Source: Hyphomicrobium sp. (GTDB lineage Bacteria > Pseudomonadota > Alphaproteobacteria > Rhizobiales > Hyphomicrobiaceae). Taken from it: DNA of 55,980 nt. This document shows, piece by piece, positions 17,928 through 27,594 of this stretch. The first letter of the stretch is position 1. Each line of letters opens with the position of its first letter. The position numbers were made by a program, and so were the translations under genes. The notes beneath the pieces were generated by a model. That model searched no databases. It was not told the DNA's origin and saw only the letters and a program-made list of their open reading frames with translations. The DNA is taken from contig PERT01000017.1 in NCBI GenBank assembly GCA_002928955.1, forward strand, positions 1 to 55,980. The letters are read 5' to 3'.

Positions 17928-19460
17928 TCACCCCCGGCTGAGACCCTTTTTTTCCAGCTCGGCGAGGTACTCCGCCCAGCGGCTGTCCTTCTCGCGGCCG
18001 AGCAGTTCGAGATAGCTCCACGCATAAAGGCCGGTGTCGTGACCGTCGTCGAAGGCGATGCGTACGGCGTAGTTGCCGACCGGCCGGAGCTCGTTGATCT
18101 TGACGTTGCGCTTCTTGCCGAGCGTCACGCGCTGGTCGGGCGAGTGTCCCTGAACTTCCGCCGACGGGCTCATCACGCGCAGCATTTCAGCGGAGAGATC
18201 GTAGCTCGTACCGCCTTCGAACGCGACGTGCAGCTGGTCCTTGGCGATAGAAACCGTCAGCCCCGGCGGCTTGATGCGCGTGCCCTTGGCGGCTTCGACC
18301 TCAGCCCATGCCTTGGCCGCGAGCTCGCGGTAGATCTGGGCGTGGAGGCTCGTCGGCTGCGTCGCCGTGATCGGCTTGCCGCTGTCCGAAAGCACGCGGA
18401 TGTCCATGTGCAACGGCACAGCGCCGAGGAACGGCACGCCGAGCTTCTGCGCCTCGTTCTCGGCACCGCCATGACCGAAGATCTCGGCACGCTCGCCGCA
18501 CTTGGGGCACAGGTAGTAGCTCATGTTCTCGATGATGCCGAGCACGGGAATGTCGGTCTTGCGGAACATGTTGAGGCCCTTGCGAGCGTCGATCAGCGCG
18601 AGATCCTGCGGTGTCGAGACGATGATCGCACCCGACAGCGGCACCTGTTGCGCCATGGTCAGCTGCACGTCGCCGGTACCCGGCGGCATGTCGATGACGA
18701 GCACATCGAGATCGCCCCACGAGACTTCGCGCAGCATCTGGTTCAACGCCTGCACGATCATCGGCCCGCGCCAGACGATAGGCGTGCCCTCGTCGACCAT
18801 GAAGCCCATGGACATCACTTCGAGGCCATAGCCGCGCATGGGCTGGAGCTTGTTGCCGATCGCCTGAGGCTTGCCGGTGAGACCAAGCAGCTTGGGTTGC
18901 GACGGACCGTAGATATCGGCATCGAGAATGCCGGCCTTGAGACCGATGGCCTGGAAGCCGAGCGCGAGGTTGACAGCGGTGGTCGATTTGCCGACGCCGC
19001 CCTTGCCGGAGGCGACCGCGATCAGATGCTTGACGCCCGTGACGGCATTCGACGGCCGGGCCCCGCCGGGCTGGGGGGCGGGTGCATTGACCGGTGCCTG
19101 GGCGCGGGCGCCGACCCCGTCGCCGGTCATGCCCTTTGCGCGCGCTTCGGCTACGCGGGGATGCTCGGTGACCTTGCTGGCGGCGGCCGGTGCGGGCATG
19201 CCGCGGCCGGACCGGGCTTCGGCGGTCAGCACCGCGGTGACGCCGACGACCCCGGGTATGTCGGACACCACCTTCTCGGCGGCTTTGCGCAGCGGTTCCA
19301 GCTCGCCGGCCTGAGAGGCCGGAACGGTGATCGAAAAGTAGATTCGCGCTTCGCGGATCAACACCTCTGACACGAGGCCGAGATCGACGATGTTGCCGTT
19401 GAGGTCCGGGCCCTTCACCCGGCGCAGCTCGTCGAGGACCTGCGTCTTGGTAACGGACAT
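17928..19460 (-). CDS. mrp: Mrp/ApbC iron-sulfur carrier fused to a DUF971 domain
   Basis: 510 residues in three parts. Residues 1-80 form a MIP18/DUF59 domain, followed by an Ala/Pro linker. Residues 140-390 form the Mrp P-loop domain with SGKGGVGKST (151-160), DADIYGPSQPKLLG, and the cluster-binding C318-P-K-C321. Residues 395-510 match DUF971, with GLTVSIAKDQL and AFDDGHDTGLYAWSYL. Mrp proteins carry Fe-S clusters to apoproteins in an ATP-dependent way. Standard Mrp proteins end after the P-loop domain, so the tail is an addition. Start 19460 (MSVTKTQVL) fits the family. Confidence 0.93.
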   Translation of the reverse strand: MSVTKTQVLDELRRVKGPDLNGNIVDLGLVSEVLIREARIYFSITVPASQAGELEPLRKAAEKVVSDIPGVVGVTAVLTAEARSGRGMPAPAAASKVTEHPRVAEARAKGMTGDGVGARAQAPVNAPAPQPGGARPSNAVTGVKHLIAVASGKGGVGKSTTAVNLALGFQAIGLKAGILDADIYGPSQPKLLGLTGKPQAIGNKLQPMRGYGLEVMSMGFMVDEGTPIVWRGPMIVQALNQMLREVSWGDLDVLVIDMPPGTGDVQLTMAQQVPLSGAIIVSTPQDLALIDARKGLNMFRKTDIPVLGIIENMSYYLCPKCGERAEIFGHGGAENEAQKLGVPFLGAVPLHMDIRVLSDSGKPITATQPTSLHAQIYRELAAKAWAEVEAAKGTRIKPPGLTVSIAKDQLHVAFEGGTSYDLSAEMLRVMSPSAEVQGHSPDQRVTLGKKRNVKINELRPVGNYAVRIAFDDGHDTGLYAWSYLELLGREKDSRWAEYLAELEKKGLSRG

Positions 19461-19661
19461 TCGAATGCTCCTGGAATTCGATCGGGGGCGCGGCCGAGAC
19501 TGGAAGTCGGCCCGGCGGCTGCTATGGTCGGGAGATGGGCATGGGTAGCCTCGATATGCAAGAGCTTGGTCGAACGTGAGGGCGATCGTAAGAATGGCAC
19601 ATGGGGTTGGTGATCCAACGCGAGGTCGCATGGTCCGGGTCGAGGGGCAGGCAAAGTGGGG

Positions 19662-20273
19662 ATGACAATGGAGGCGCTGCTAGTCTTGAGCAGAAGCATC
19701 GACGCAGTCACGACTTGGCTCGGCCGGCGTGTTGCATGGCTGATCGTGGCGGCCATCTTCGTCAGCGCTGGCAATGCCATCGTGCGAAAGGTTCTGGACC
19801 AGAGCTCGAATGCGTGGCTCGAACTGCAGTGGTGGATGTTCGGCGCCGTGTTCCTGCTGGCGGCCCCTTGGACGCTGTCGTCGAACGAGCACATCCGCAT
19901 CGATGTGTTGAACAGCCGGTTCAAACGCCACACGCGAGACTTGGTCGACGTGATTGGCCACGCCGTTTTCCTGTTGCCGGTAGCCACTGTAATATTGGTG
20001 ACGTCGTGGCCGTTCTTCTTGCGCTCATGGGTGCAGAACGAGCAGTCGTCCAACGCCGGCGGTTTGCCGCAGTGGCCAGCCAAGTTTCTCATCCCGCTGG
20101 CATTCGCGGTTCTGTTGGCACAGGGCATCTCGGAGCTCATCAAGCGGATTGCGATCATGCGCGGCAACCTCGATCGGGCAGAGCCGTCGGGCGCGCACCC
20201 GGCAATCACGGTCGCTGTGTCAGTGGGCGTGCCGCAACCCGCGCGCCCATCGACCGCCGAACGCGACGGCTGA
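19662..20273 (+). CDS. TRAP transporter small permease (DctQ family)
   Basis: About 203 residues with four membrane helices, the usual DctQ fold. Marks are LGRRVAWLIVAAIFVSAGNAIVRKVL and WMFGAVFLLAAPWTLSSNEHIRIDVL. It supports the large permease in sodium-driven uptake of organic acids. ATG 19662 is used; GTG 19656 and ATG 19668 are in frame close by. The large permease begins 15 nt downstream. Confidence 0.9.
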   Translation: MTMEALLVLSRSIDAVTTWLGRRVAWLIVAAIFVSAGNAIVRKVLDQSSNAWLELQWWMFGAVFLLAAPWTLSSNEHIRIDVLNSRFKRHTRDLVDVIGHAVFLLPVATVILVTSWPFFLRSWVQNEQSSNAGGLPQWPAKFLIPLAFAVLLAQGISELIKRIAIMRGNLDRAEPSGAHPAITVAVSVGVPQPARPSTAERDG

Positions 20274-20288
20274 GGGAACCGGAAGGCC

Positions 20289-22196
20289 ATGGCGTCCCTC
20301 ATCGCACAGAACCTCGCGCCCTTGATGTTCGCGGCGCTCGTCGCATTCCTGCTGCTCGGCTACCCAGTGGCGTTCTCGCTGGGGGCGGTTGGGCTGTTGT
20401 TTTTTGCGGTGGGCGTCGAACTCGCGCCGTACTCGAAATGCCTCGAGCTGTCGAGCGTGTGCAAGCGCATCGGCGACCCGGTCATCACGCTCGATTGGCC
20501 GCTGCTGCAATCGCTGCCGGCCAGCATTTTCGGCATCATGTCGAACGACACGCTGCTGGCCATCCCGTTCTTCACATTCATGGGGCTGGTCCTCGAGCGC
20601 TCCGGCATGGCGGAGGACCTGCTCGACACCGTCGGCCAACTGTTCGGCACCGTGCGCGGCGGCCTCGCCTATGCGGTGATTTTTGTTGGCGCGCTGTTGG
20701 CGGCCACGACAGGCGTGGTGGCGGCGTCGGTGATCTCGATGGGGCTGATCTCGTTGCCGATCATGCTGCGCTATGGCTACGACCGGCGGCTTGCGTCGGG
20801 TGTGATCGCGGCGTCCGGCACGCTCGCGCAGATCATCCCGCCGTCTCTGGTACTCATTGTCATGGCCGATCAGCTCGGCAAGTCGGTCGGGGACATGTAC
20901 GAGGCGGCCTTCATGCCCGGCATGATGCTGGCCGGGCTCTACGCGGTGTACGTGTTCATCGTCGCAACGTTCTGGCCCGAAGCCGCGCCCCGACTGCCGC
21001 CGGAGGCGATCGGTTTTCGTGATGACGATGGCTCGCGCGGGCTTGGCTCGCTGGCGGTGCTGGCAATCGTTTCGGGGTTTGCTGGTTGGATGATGCTGCG
21101 CGGCTCGGCCTACAAGAGCGCGGATCTCGTCATCCTGACCCTGGCGGCGGGCATTGCGGTCGCATTCGCCGTCGCGCTGTCGAGCTGGGCGATCCGCCGC
21201 GCGACCGGCGCCCGCATACTCTCGCGACTGGCGGAGCAGGTGACGTTCGTGATGGTGCCGCCGCTCGCGCTCATCTTCCTGGTGCTTGGCACGATCTTTA
21301 TCGGACTGGCAACCCCGACCGAGGGCGGTGCCATGGGGGCGGCCGGCGCGATGGTCCTGGCGTTCGCCAAACGGCTGCTCGACGGCGACCGCAGACGATT
21401 CAGCCTCGAGATCGTAAAGCAGGCAGCGGAAGCCACCGCCAAGCTTTCGGCATTCGTGATGTTCATCCTGATCGGCGCACGCATCTTCTCGCTCGCCTTC
21501 TATGGGGTGAACGGACACCTGTGGATCGAGCACTTGTTGACCGGGCTGCCCGGCGGCCAGCTCGGATTCCTCATCTTCGTCAACCTGCTCGTGTTCGTAC
21601 TGGCATTCTTCCTCGACTTCTTCGAGTTGGCGTTCATCATCGTGCCGCTGTTGGCACCCGTGGCCCAGAAGCTCGACATCGACCTCATTTGGTTCGGCGT
21701 AATCCTGTCGGTCAATATGCAGACGAGTTTTATGCATCCGCCTTTCGGATTCGCGCTGTTCTATCTGCGCTCGGTGGCCGCGAAGGAGCCCTACCTCGAC
21801 CGTGTGACGGGCAAACTGACGGACCCGGTCACCACCGGCCAGATCTACTGGGGCGCCGTACCGTTCGTGGTGATCCAGATGGTCATGGTTGGAGCACTGA
21901 TTGCATTCCCGAGCCTCGTGCTGCCGGACAAGGCGCCAGCCCGCCCTGCACAGGGCATTCCAAGCTCGACACCCGGCGTTGCTCCAGGTTCCATTGTGCC
22001 ACAGGGTTCGATCGAATTGCCGAAGCTCGGCCTGCCCCCCGGGCTGTCGCTGGGAGGACCGTCGCTCGGAGGGGCGCCACGGATCGAGGCGCCAGCGCGG
22101 CCCCCTGCCGATGGCCCGAGCCTGCCGCAAACGTCGCCGTTCGCCGGGCCAGCGGCGGGTGGTCCCATACTGCCACGAGCGGCGCCACGCATTTAG
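20289..22196 (+). CDS. TRAP transporter large permease (DctM family)
   Basis: 635 residues, of the longer TRAP-type large permeases related to mannitol/chloroaromatic systems, versus about 430 for DctM itself. Motifs include FTFMGLVLERSGMAEDLL, ATTGVVAASVISMGLISLPIM, ASGTLAQIIPPSLVLIVM and GLATPTEGGAMGA. The last 95 or so residues form a Pro/Gly/Ala-rich tail without helices, beginning near PDKAPARPAQG. The matching binding protein is probably the Tat-exported DctP at 26.1-27.2 kb on the opposite strand. Confidence 0.92.
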   Translation: MASLIAQNLAPLMFAALVAFLLLGYPVAFSLGAVGLLFFAVGVELAPYSKCLELSSVCKRIGDPVITLDWPLLQSLPASIFGIMSNDTLLAIPFFTFMGLVLERSGMAEDLLDTVGQLFGTVRGGLAYAVIFVGALLAATTGVVAASVISMGLISLPIMLRYGYDRRLASGVIAASGTLAQIIPPSLVLIVMADQLGKSVGDMYEAAFMPGMMLAGLYAVYVFIVATFWPEAAPRLPPEAIGFRDDDGSRGLGSLAVLAIVSGFAGWMMLRGSAYKSADLVILTLAAGIAVAFAVALSSWAIRRATGARILSRLAEQVTFVMVPPLALIFLVLGTIFIGLATPTEGGAMGAAGAMVLAFAKRLLDGDRRRFSLEIVKQAAEATAKLSAFVMFILIGARIFSLAFYGVNGHLWIEHLLTGLPGGQLGFLIFVNLLVFVLAFFLDFFELAFIIVPLLAPVAQKLDIDLIWFGVILSVNMQTSFMHPPFGFALFYLRSVAAKEPYLDRVTGKLTDPVTTGQIYWGAVPFVVIQMVMVGALIAFPSLVLPDKAPARPAQGIPSSTPGVAPGSIVPQGSIELPKLGLPPGLSLGGPSLGGAPRIEAPARPPADGPSLPQTSPFAGPAAGGPILPRAAPRI

Positions 22197-22286
22197 TCTC
22201 GCGCGTCGCGTTCATGTCCATTTGTTGTCCCAATCCTGGATAGGTGTGACGTAGCTCAAACAAGATCTATCATCTCCAGAAAACCG

Positions 22287-23387
22287 ATGGAGCGCGCGAT
22301 GGCCGCCAGATTGTTGCTGCTTATTGGGACCAAGAAGGGCGCGTTCATCGCCGAGAGCGACGGCAGCCGGCGGTCCTGGAACCTGAAGGGTCCGTTCTGT
22401 GCGGCATGGCCGATCAGTCATGTGATTGGCGATCCCGTATCGGGTACGATCTACGCTGGCGGCGGCAACGAATGGTTTGGTCCCGCGGTCTGGAAATCGA
22501 CTGACCGAGGCGCAAGCTGGACGCATTCCAGTGCCGGCCTCGCCTATGCCGAGGGCGAGACGCCGATCAAGGCGGTGTGGAGCCTCGCGAAATCGAAAGC
22601 TGCCGACAAACTATATGCCGGAGTCGAACCCGCAGGCCTCTTTGAAAGCAGCGACGGCGGCGAGACATGGACACACATTGCCGGATTGCGCGCGCATCCC
22701 TCCCGTGAGCATTGGATGCCGGGCGGCGGCGGACTGATCCTGCATACGATTGTGCCGCATCCCGACGATGCTTGCCAGGTCTGGATCGGCATTTCAGCGG
22801 GCGGCATTTTCCACACGGCCGACGGCGGCGCAACCTGGGAGCCGCGTAATCGCGGCACGCGGTCAGACTATGCGCCCGAGGACCAGCGCTATCCCGAGTT
22901 TGGCCAATGTGTGCACAATTTCGTCATGGCGCCCGGAATGCCCGACCGCTTCTACCAGCAGAACCACTGCGGCATGTACCGCAGCGACGATGGTGGCCGG
23001 TCGTGGCACAGCATCGAGGCAGGACTGCCGTCGACGTTCGGCTTCCCGTCGGCGGTGCATCCGCGCGATCCAGATACGCTCTACCTCGTGCCGCTCAACG
23101 GCGATCAGGCCGGACGCTTCATGAAGGACGCCAAGGCCGCTGTATGGCGCACGCGCGACGGTGGCAAGAGTTGGGCTTCATTGCGCAACGGGCTACCACA
23201 AGAAAACGCGTTCATGGGCGTCTTGCGACAGGCGATGGCCACCGACAACCTCGATCCGGCCGGCGTCTATTTCGGTGCCAGCGGCGGGCAATTGTTCGCA
23301 AGCGCTGACGAAGGCCAGTCGTGGGTGGCGATTGCCGAGCACCTGCCGACGATCACGTCCGTCGAGACGATGGTGATCAATGGCTGA
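22287..23387 (+). CDS. Asp-box (BNR) beta-propeller protein
   Basis: 366 residues with six Asp-box motifs of the S-x-D-x-G-x-x-W type: STDRGASW, SSDGGETW, TADGGATW, SDDGGRSW, TRDGGKSW and SADEGQSW, spread evenly as in a propeller. Such proteins are often labelled exo-alpha-sialidase or glycosyl hydrolase, but I see no sialidase FRIP motif. There is no signal peptide, so it is probably cytoplasmic. Alternative start ATG 22299. Its last 8 nt overlap the MoaD-like gene. Function unknown. Confidence 0.85.
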   Translation: MERAMAARLLLLIGTKKGAFIAESDGSRRSWNLKGPFCAAWPISHVIGDPVSGTIYAGGGNEWFGPAVWKSTDRGASWTHSSAGLAYAEGETPIKAVWSLAKSKAADKLYAGVEPAGLFESSDGGETWTHIAGLRAHPSREHWMPGGGGLILHTIVPHPDDACQVWIGISAGGIFHTADGGATWEPRNRGTRSDYAPEDQRYPEFGQCVHNFVMAPGMPDRFYQQNHCGMYRSDDGGRSWHSIEAGLPSTFGFPSAVHPRDPDTLYLVPLNGDQAGRFMKDAKAAVWRTRDGGKSWASLRNGLPQENAFMGVLRQAMATDNLDPAGVYFGASGGQLFASADEGQSWVAIAEHLPTITSVETMVING

Positions 23388-23676
23388 GGCGGAGACGGCG
23401 GAGCAAGCAAACCTGGTCCGCGTGGTGCTGCCGCGCGCTCTGGTCGACTTGTTCCCAGGTGCCACGGCCGATACGACGTTGGACGGGGGAACGGTCGATC
23501 AGGTGATGCGCGAACTCGACGCACGCTGGCCGGGCATGCGCGACCGGCTGGTCGACTCGCGGCCGTCGATCCGACGTCACATCAATGTTTTCGTCGATGG
23601 CCGGCGCGTGACGCTCGACACGGCTTTATCTCCCGGAGCGACAGTGCACATCCTGACCGCCATCTCGGGCGGATAG
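23380..23676 (+). CDS. MoaD/ThiS-family ubiquitin-like protein
   Basis: 98 residues ending in Gly-Gly (TAISGG), the tail that MoaD and ThiS proteins thiocarboxylate to deliver sulfur. The fold is indicated by VVLPRALVDLFPG, HINVFVDGRRV and LSPGATVHILTAISGG. It overlaps the propeller gene by 8 nt, so translation is coupled. No MoeB-like activating enzyme or MoaE is next to it. It is not clearly the MoaD of Moco synthesis, hence no gene symbol. Confidence 0.88.
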   Translation: MAEAETAEQANLVRVVLPRALVDLFPGATADTTLDGGTVDQVMRELDARWPGMRDRLVDSRPSIRRHINVFVDGRRVTLDTALSPGATVHILTAISGG

Positions 23677-23714
23677 GCGGTCGGTCCGGGTGACGGCACG
23701 ACCCAGGTCTTTAC

Positions 23715-24311
23715 TTACATCTTCTTGATCGTGACGCTGAACGCTCCGCGCAACTCACCGGTCGCAAAGCCAATGGCCTCGTCGTCCGGATAGAGCTTCT
23801 TGACTTCGGCCGCTGCTGCGGGATCGAGCTTGTCGGCCGTGCCATGGCAGGCCGCACACGGCGTCTCGGCCATCGGAATAGCCTTCATGTAGCGGACCGA
23901 AGTGGCGCCGTTCTGTATGACCACCGCCGTGTGATCGAGGGTGGCGGGGTCGGCACCCGCTTTCATCTTCATCACGAACTCTTCAAGCACCTTGCGCTCG
24001 TGGGCATCGGGTTTGTTCTCGGGGTTGCGCACGCGAAGCGCTGTTCGGCTGACGATGAAGCCATCGGCCGTCGACGACGCGTCTCGCGCGATGCCAGGCG
24101 CCACGATCTTGCACTTTTCGAGAGCCGCAACGCTTCCACCGGCCTCTAACGCGCCGATTAATTCGCCGCGCAGATTGTCGGCGAGGGTTTTGATGGCACT
24201 CCGGGCCTTCATCACCTCGGGCGAAGGGACTACGGCACCGCCAACATCGGCCCGGGCGGAGGTTGCCGTTGGAAGCGTCACAAGCGAAGCGAGCAACACA
24301 GCGCGCAGCAT
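23715..24311 (-). CDS. DUF3365-type periplasmic c-haem protein
   Basis: 198 residues. Signal peptide MLRAVLLASLVTLPTATSARA, then a helical domain and a single c-haem site C152-A-A-C155-H156, followed by GELRGAFSVTIKKM. This is the arrangement of DUF3365/Tll0287-like haem proteins, thought to sense or transfer electrons in the periplasm. Start 24311 is chosen because the signal peptide then begins the protein. Convergent with the MoaD-like gene; role unknown. Confidence 0.83.
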   Translation of the reverse strand: MLRAVLLASLVTLPTATSARADVGGAVVPSPEVMKARSAIKTLADNLRGELIGALEAGGSVAALEKCKIVAPGIARDASSTADGFIVSRTALRVRNPENKPDAHERKVLEEFVMKMKAGADPATLDHTAVVIQNGATSVRYMKAIPMAETPCAACHGTADKLDPAAAAEVKKLYPDDEAIGFATGELRGAFSVTIKKM

Positions 24312-24434
24312 GAGAAAACTCCGGTCATCGAGCGTCGATTGAAGACGTTGGGCTCCCTCGCCTGACGTGCAGCTTATCTCCAACTTCACGGCGCCGCATC
24401 GGATCGGCGGAAAAAGATGTGGGGCCTGTGGACG

Positions 24435-24833
24435 TCAAAATCGAACCGAAATCCCGAACGCACCAAGCAGGCAGAGTCCGGCGCCGATGCCGAGCGCCGT
24501 GAACGTCATGGCCATGCCGGCGACGCGGAGATTGAGGTTCTCCTTCGGCTGCGAGACGCCGTAGGCGTGCAGGACTCGTCCGGCCAGCAACAGAATGCCG
24601 ACGGCGTGCAGCAGGATCGGCGTGGCCCTGAGATTCTCGGCGAGCGCCATCAGCACCAGCACCAGCGGCACATACTCGGCGAAGTTCGCATGCACACGCA
24701 TTCGGCGCAGCAGCAGATTGTCGTCGCCATGGCCGACCGCCACGCGGGCCGCACGACGCTGCCCGATCACGCGGATCGAAAGAAAAATGAAAAGCGGCGC
24801 AAGAAGACCGGCGTAGAGAGCAGTGATTTGCAT
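24435..24833 (-). CDS. MAPEG-family membrane protein
   Basis: 132 residues with four hydrophobic helices and the MAPEG hallmarks RRMRVHANFAEYVPLVLVLMALAE and GRVLHAYGVSQ. The superfamily contains glutathione-dependent membrane enzymes; in bacteria the substrates are mostly unknown. ATG 24833 is used. It is divergent from a TetR-type gene with a palindromic site between them, so it is a likely target of that regulator. Confidence 0.85.
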   Translation of the reverse strand: MQITALYAGLLAPLFIFLSIRVIGQRRAARVAVGHGDDNLLLRRMRVHANFAEYVPLVLVLMALAENLRATPILLHAVGILLLAGRVLHAYGVSQPKENLNLRVAGMAMTFTALGIGAGLCLLGAFGISVRF

Positions 24834-24929
24834 GGGGTCGATTTCCTGATCGAGGGGCTGCATCCGCCGGGGACTATCGGCAATTCCATTGTCATGTTGC
24901 GGCGGACAGGCTTGATGTCATCCACAAAT

Positions 24930-24944
24930 CTTGTCACTGTCAAG
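24930..24944. promoter_or_regulatory. Palindrome between MAPEG and TetR genes, putative operator
   Basis: CTTGTCACTGTCAAG is a 15-bp near-palindrome of the form CTTGwCAsTGwCAAG, symmetric at 12 of 15 positions with one mismatched pair and the central base. It sits between the divergent MAPEG and TetR-type genes, 97 nt from the first start and 71 nt from the second. Size and place fit an autoregulatory TetR operator; this is inference. Confidence 0.5.
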
Positions 24945-25014
24945 ATATACCGTCTCATTGGAGGCGCTGGCTGAAGATATTGCTTCCCAGACGCTGGAGG
25001 CCGGAGCAAGCGAC

Positions 25015-25722
25015 ATGCCGAACCTGCGCGTAGCCGAAAAGCCTTATCACCACGGCAACCTACGCAAGGCGCTGATCGAGGCCGGCCTCGCGGTGCTGGA
25101 AGAGGTGGGCCACGCGGGACTGACATTGCGCGCAGTAGCCAGCCGGGCCGGCGTCTCGCACGCAGCTCCCGCGCATCATTTTGCCAGTGCGAAGGGTTTG
25201 TTGACCGTTATGGCAACTTCGGCATTCGCTCGCTTCGAGGCTGCATTGGCCGACGGCCGCGCGAAAACAGACCCCGATCCCGTATCGCAAATCCGCGTGA
25301 TGGGCCGGGTCTATCTTGAGTTCGCGCGAGCGCATCCGGAGCAGTTCCGCCTGATGTTCACCGCCGCAAAACTCGACTGGAGAGACGCCGAACTACTGGC
25401 CATCGCGCGCATGACCTACCGCCATCTGGAAGAAATCGCGAGGCCAGCGGCGGATGCGATGGGGGCGAACTCTGCTACCGCTCGCACAAACGTGGAATAC
25501 CTGATCTGGTCGGTGGCCCACGGGTTCGCGCACCTCGCGATCGAACATCAGATTCCGAAGCCAGGGGCGCCGGTTCCGACGGATGTTCCCGATATCGGCG
25601 GGCTGTTGTTTGCAACGGCTCACCGTGGCCAGGCGGGGCGGGTCAAGAGGACCAAGGCCGCGACGGTCACGGCGGGCAAGCGCAACTTGAAGCCGCGCAA
25701 ATCAAAGGCAGAACGCCGATAG
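25015..25722 (+). CDS. TetR/AcrR-family transcriptional regulator
   Basis: 235 residues. N-terminal helix-turn-helix: YHHGNLRKALIEAGLAVLEEVG, then LTLRAVASRAGVSHAAPAHHFASAKGLL, the classic TetR DNA-binding segment. The C-terminal part is of the WHG/TetR_C_33 kind (FARAHPEQFRLMFTA). It ends in a basic tail KRNLKPRKSKAERR. ATG 25015 is chosen; a TTG at 24931 overlaps the palindrome and is less likely. Probably represses the divergent MAPEG gene. Confidence 0.88.
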   Translation: MPNLRVAEKPYHHGNLRKALIEAGLAVLEEVGHAGLTLRAVASRAGVSHAAPAHHFASAKGLLTVMATSAFARFEAALADGRAKTDPDPVSQIRVMGRVYLEFARAHPEQFRLMFTAAKLDWRDAELLAIARMTYRHLEEIARPAADAMGANSATARTNVEYLIWSVAHGFAHLAIEHQIPKPGAPVPTDVPDIGGLLFATAHRGQAGRVKRTKAATVTAGKRNLKPRKSKAERR

Positions 25723-25748
25723 TGCGTGCGTTCGGCAAGGGCGCACGC

Positions 25749-25958
25749 TCACTTGTCTTCGAGCATGGACAGGGCCGCCTTGCGCTCGGCGTGCTTCAGT
25801 TTTAGGAACGCGCCGCGCGCGGCCTTGATGTCCTTGTCGGCGCCGGTGTCGGCGGCTGTTTTTAGCGCGACTGTGGTCGGATGCGCGGCCCCGCAGATGA
25901 AGACGAGCGCCTTCGCCAGCCGCCCCATGGCCACGCGATCGATTTTGGTTTCTTCCAT
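25749..25958 (-). CDS. Small conserved hypothetical protein
   Basis: 69 residues, soluble, starting MEETKIDRVAMGRLAKALVFICGAAHP and ending ERKAALSMLEDK. GGAG lies about 12 nt before ATG 25958. It follows the micro-ORF by 20 nt and probably belongs to the dctP transcript. No domain recognised. Confidence 0.6.
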   Translation of the reverse strand: MEETKIDRVAMGRLAKALVFICGAAHPTTVALKTAADTGADKDIKAARGAFLKLKHAERKAALSMLEDK

Positions 25959-25978
25959 GGCTTTCGAGGTCTCCAGGT

Positions 25979-26118
25979 TCACCGCAGATTTCCGCTGCCC
26001 CAGCAGCAGTCCGCTTGCTCGCCGGACTTGCAACGCTCAAATTTCTCGACCACTGAAAACACGATGACGGCAGAAATGACCAGAAGCCCGGCGATTTCCC
26101 GGAGTCTGCCCGTGTCCA

Positions 26119-26119
<1 letters not shown>
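25979..26119 (-). CDS. Single-helix micro-protein coupled to dctP
   Basis: 46 residues: MDTGRLREIAGLLVISAVIVFSVVEKFERC is a single membrane helix, then a tail with three cysteines (CKSGEQADCCWGSGNLR). Its ATG shares one base with the dctP stop (TGATG), a strong sign of translational coupling. I do not recognise the family. It may be a small accessory to the TRAP binding protein, but that is only context. Confidence 0.6.
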
Positions 26120-27384
<1,265 letters not shown>

Positions 27385-27388
27385 CTAT

Positions 27389-27417
27389 CGTGGGTCCCGG
27401 CCTCCGCCGGGATGACG
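27389..27417 (+). repeat. Palindromic repeat copy A
   Basis: Element of the form CGTGGGTCCCGGC-n-GCCGGGATGACG. Its core, CCCGGC against GCCGGG, is self-complementary. Same orientation as copy C, opposite to copy B. Confidence 0.85.
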
Positions 27418-27506
27418 TGAGGAGAGGTCTATGAAGCATCTGCGGGGACGGAAGCTTGCACGCACGCTGTTTCCACTCTCACCTTCGGTGTCGATCGTTC
27501 GACTCC

Positions 27507-27535
27507 CGTCATCCCGGCGAAGGCCGGGACCCACG
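27507..27535 (-). repeat. Palindromic repeat copy B
   Basis: Reverse-complement orientation of the same 29-bp element: CGTCATCCCGGC followed by a GAAG loop and GCCGGGACCCACG. It lies 59 nt upstream of the GIY-YIG start codon. Confidence 0.85.
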
Positions 27536-27594
27536 GCAAGTTTGGGTGCGGCACGAACCTGGTTTGGCTTTCAGAACGTCGCGGTCGCGCTTCG

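Noticed and set aside
17616-19370. Long open frame antisense to mrp, 584 codons
   Set aside because: High-GC shadow: the opposite strand encodes a complete Mrp-DUF971 protein with intact motifs, and the antisense product is His/Arg/Asp-rich with no family features.
20220-22130. Long open frame antisense to the TRAP large permease, 636 codons
   Set aside because: Product is extremely rich in Arg, Gln and His, as expected for the complement of membrane-protein codons; the sense frame is a clear DctM.
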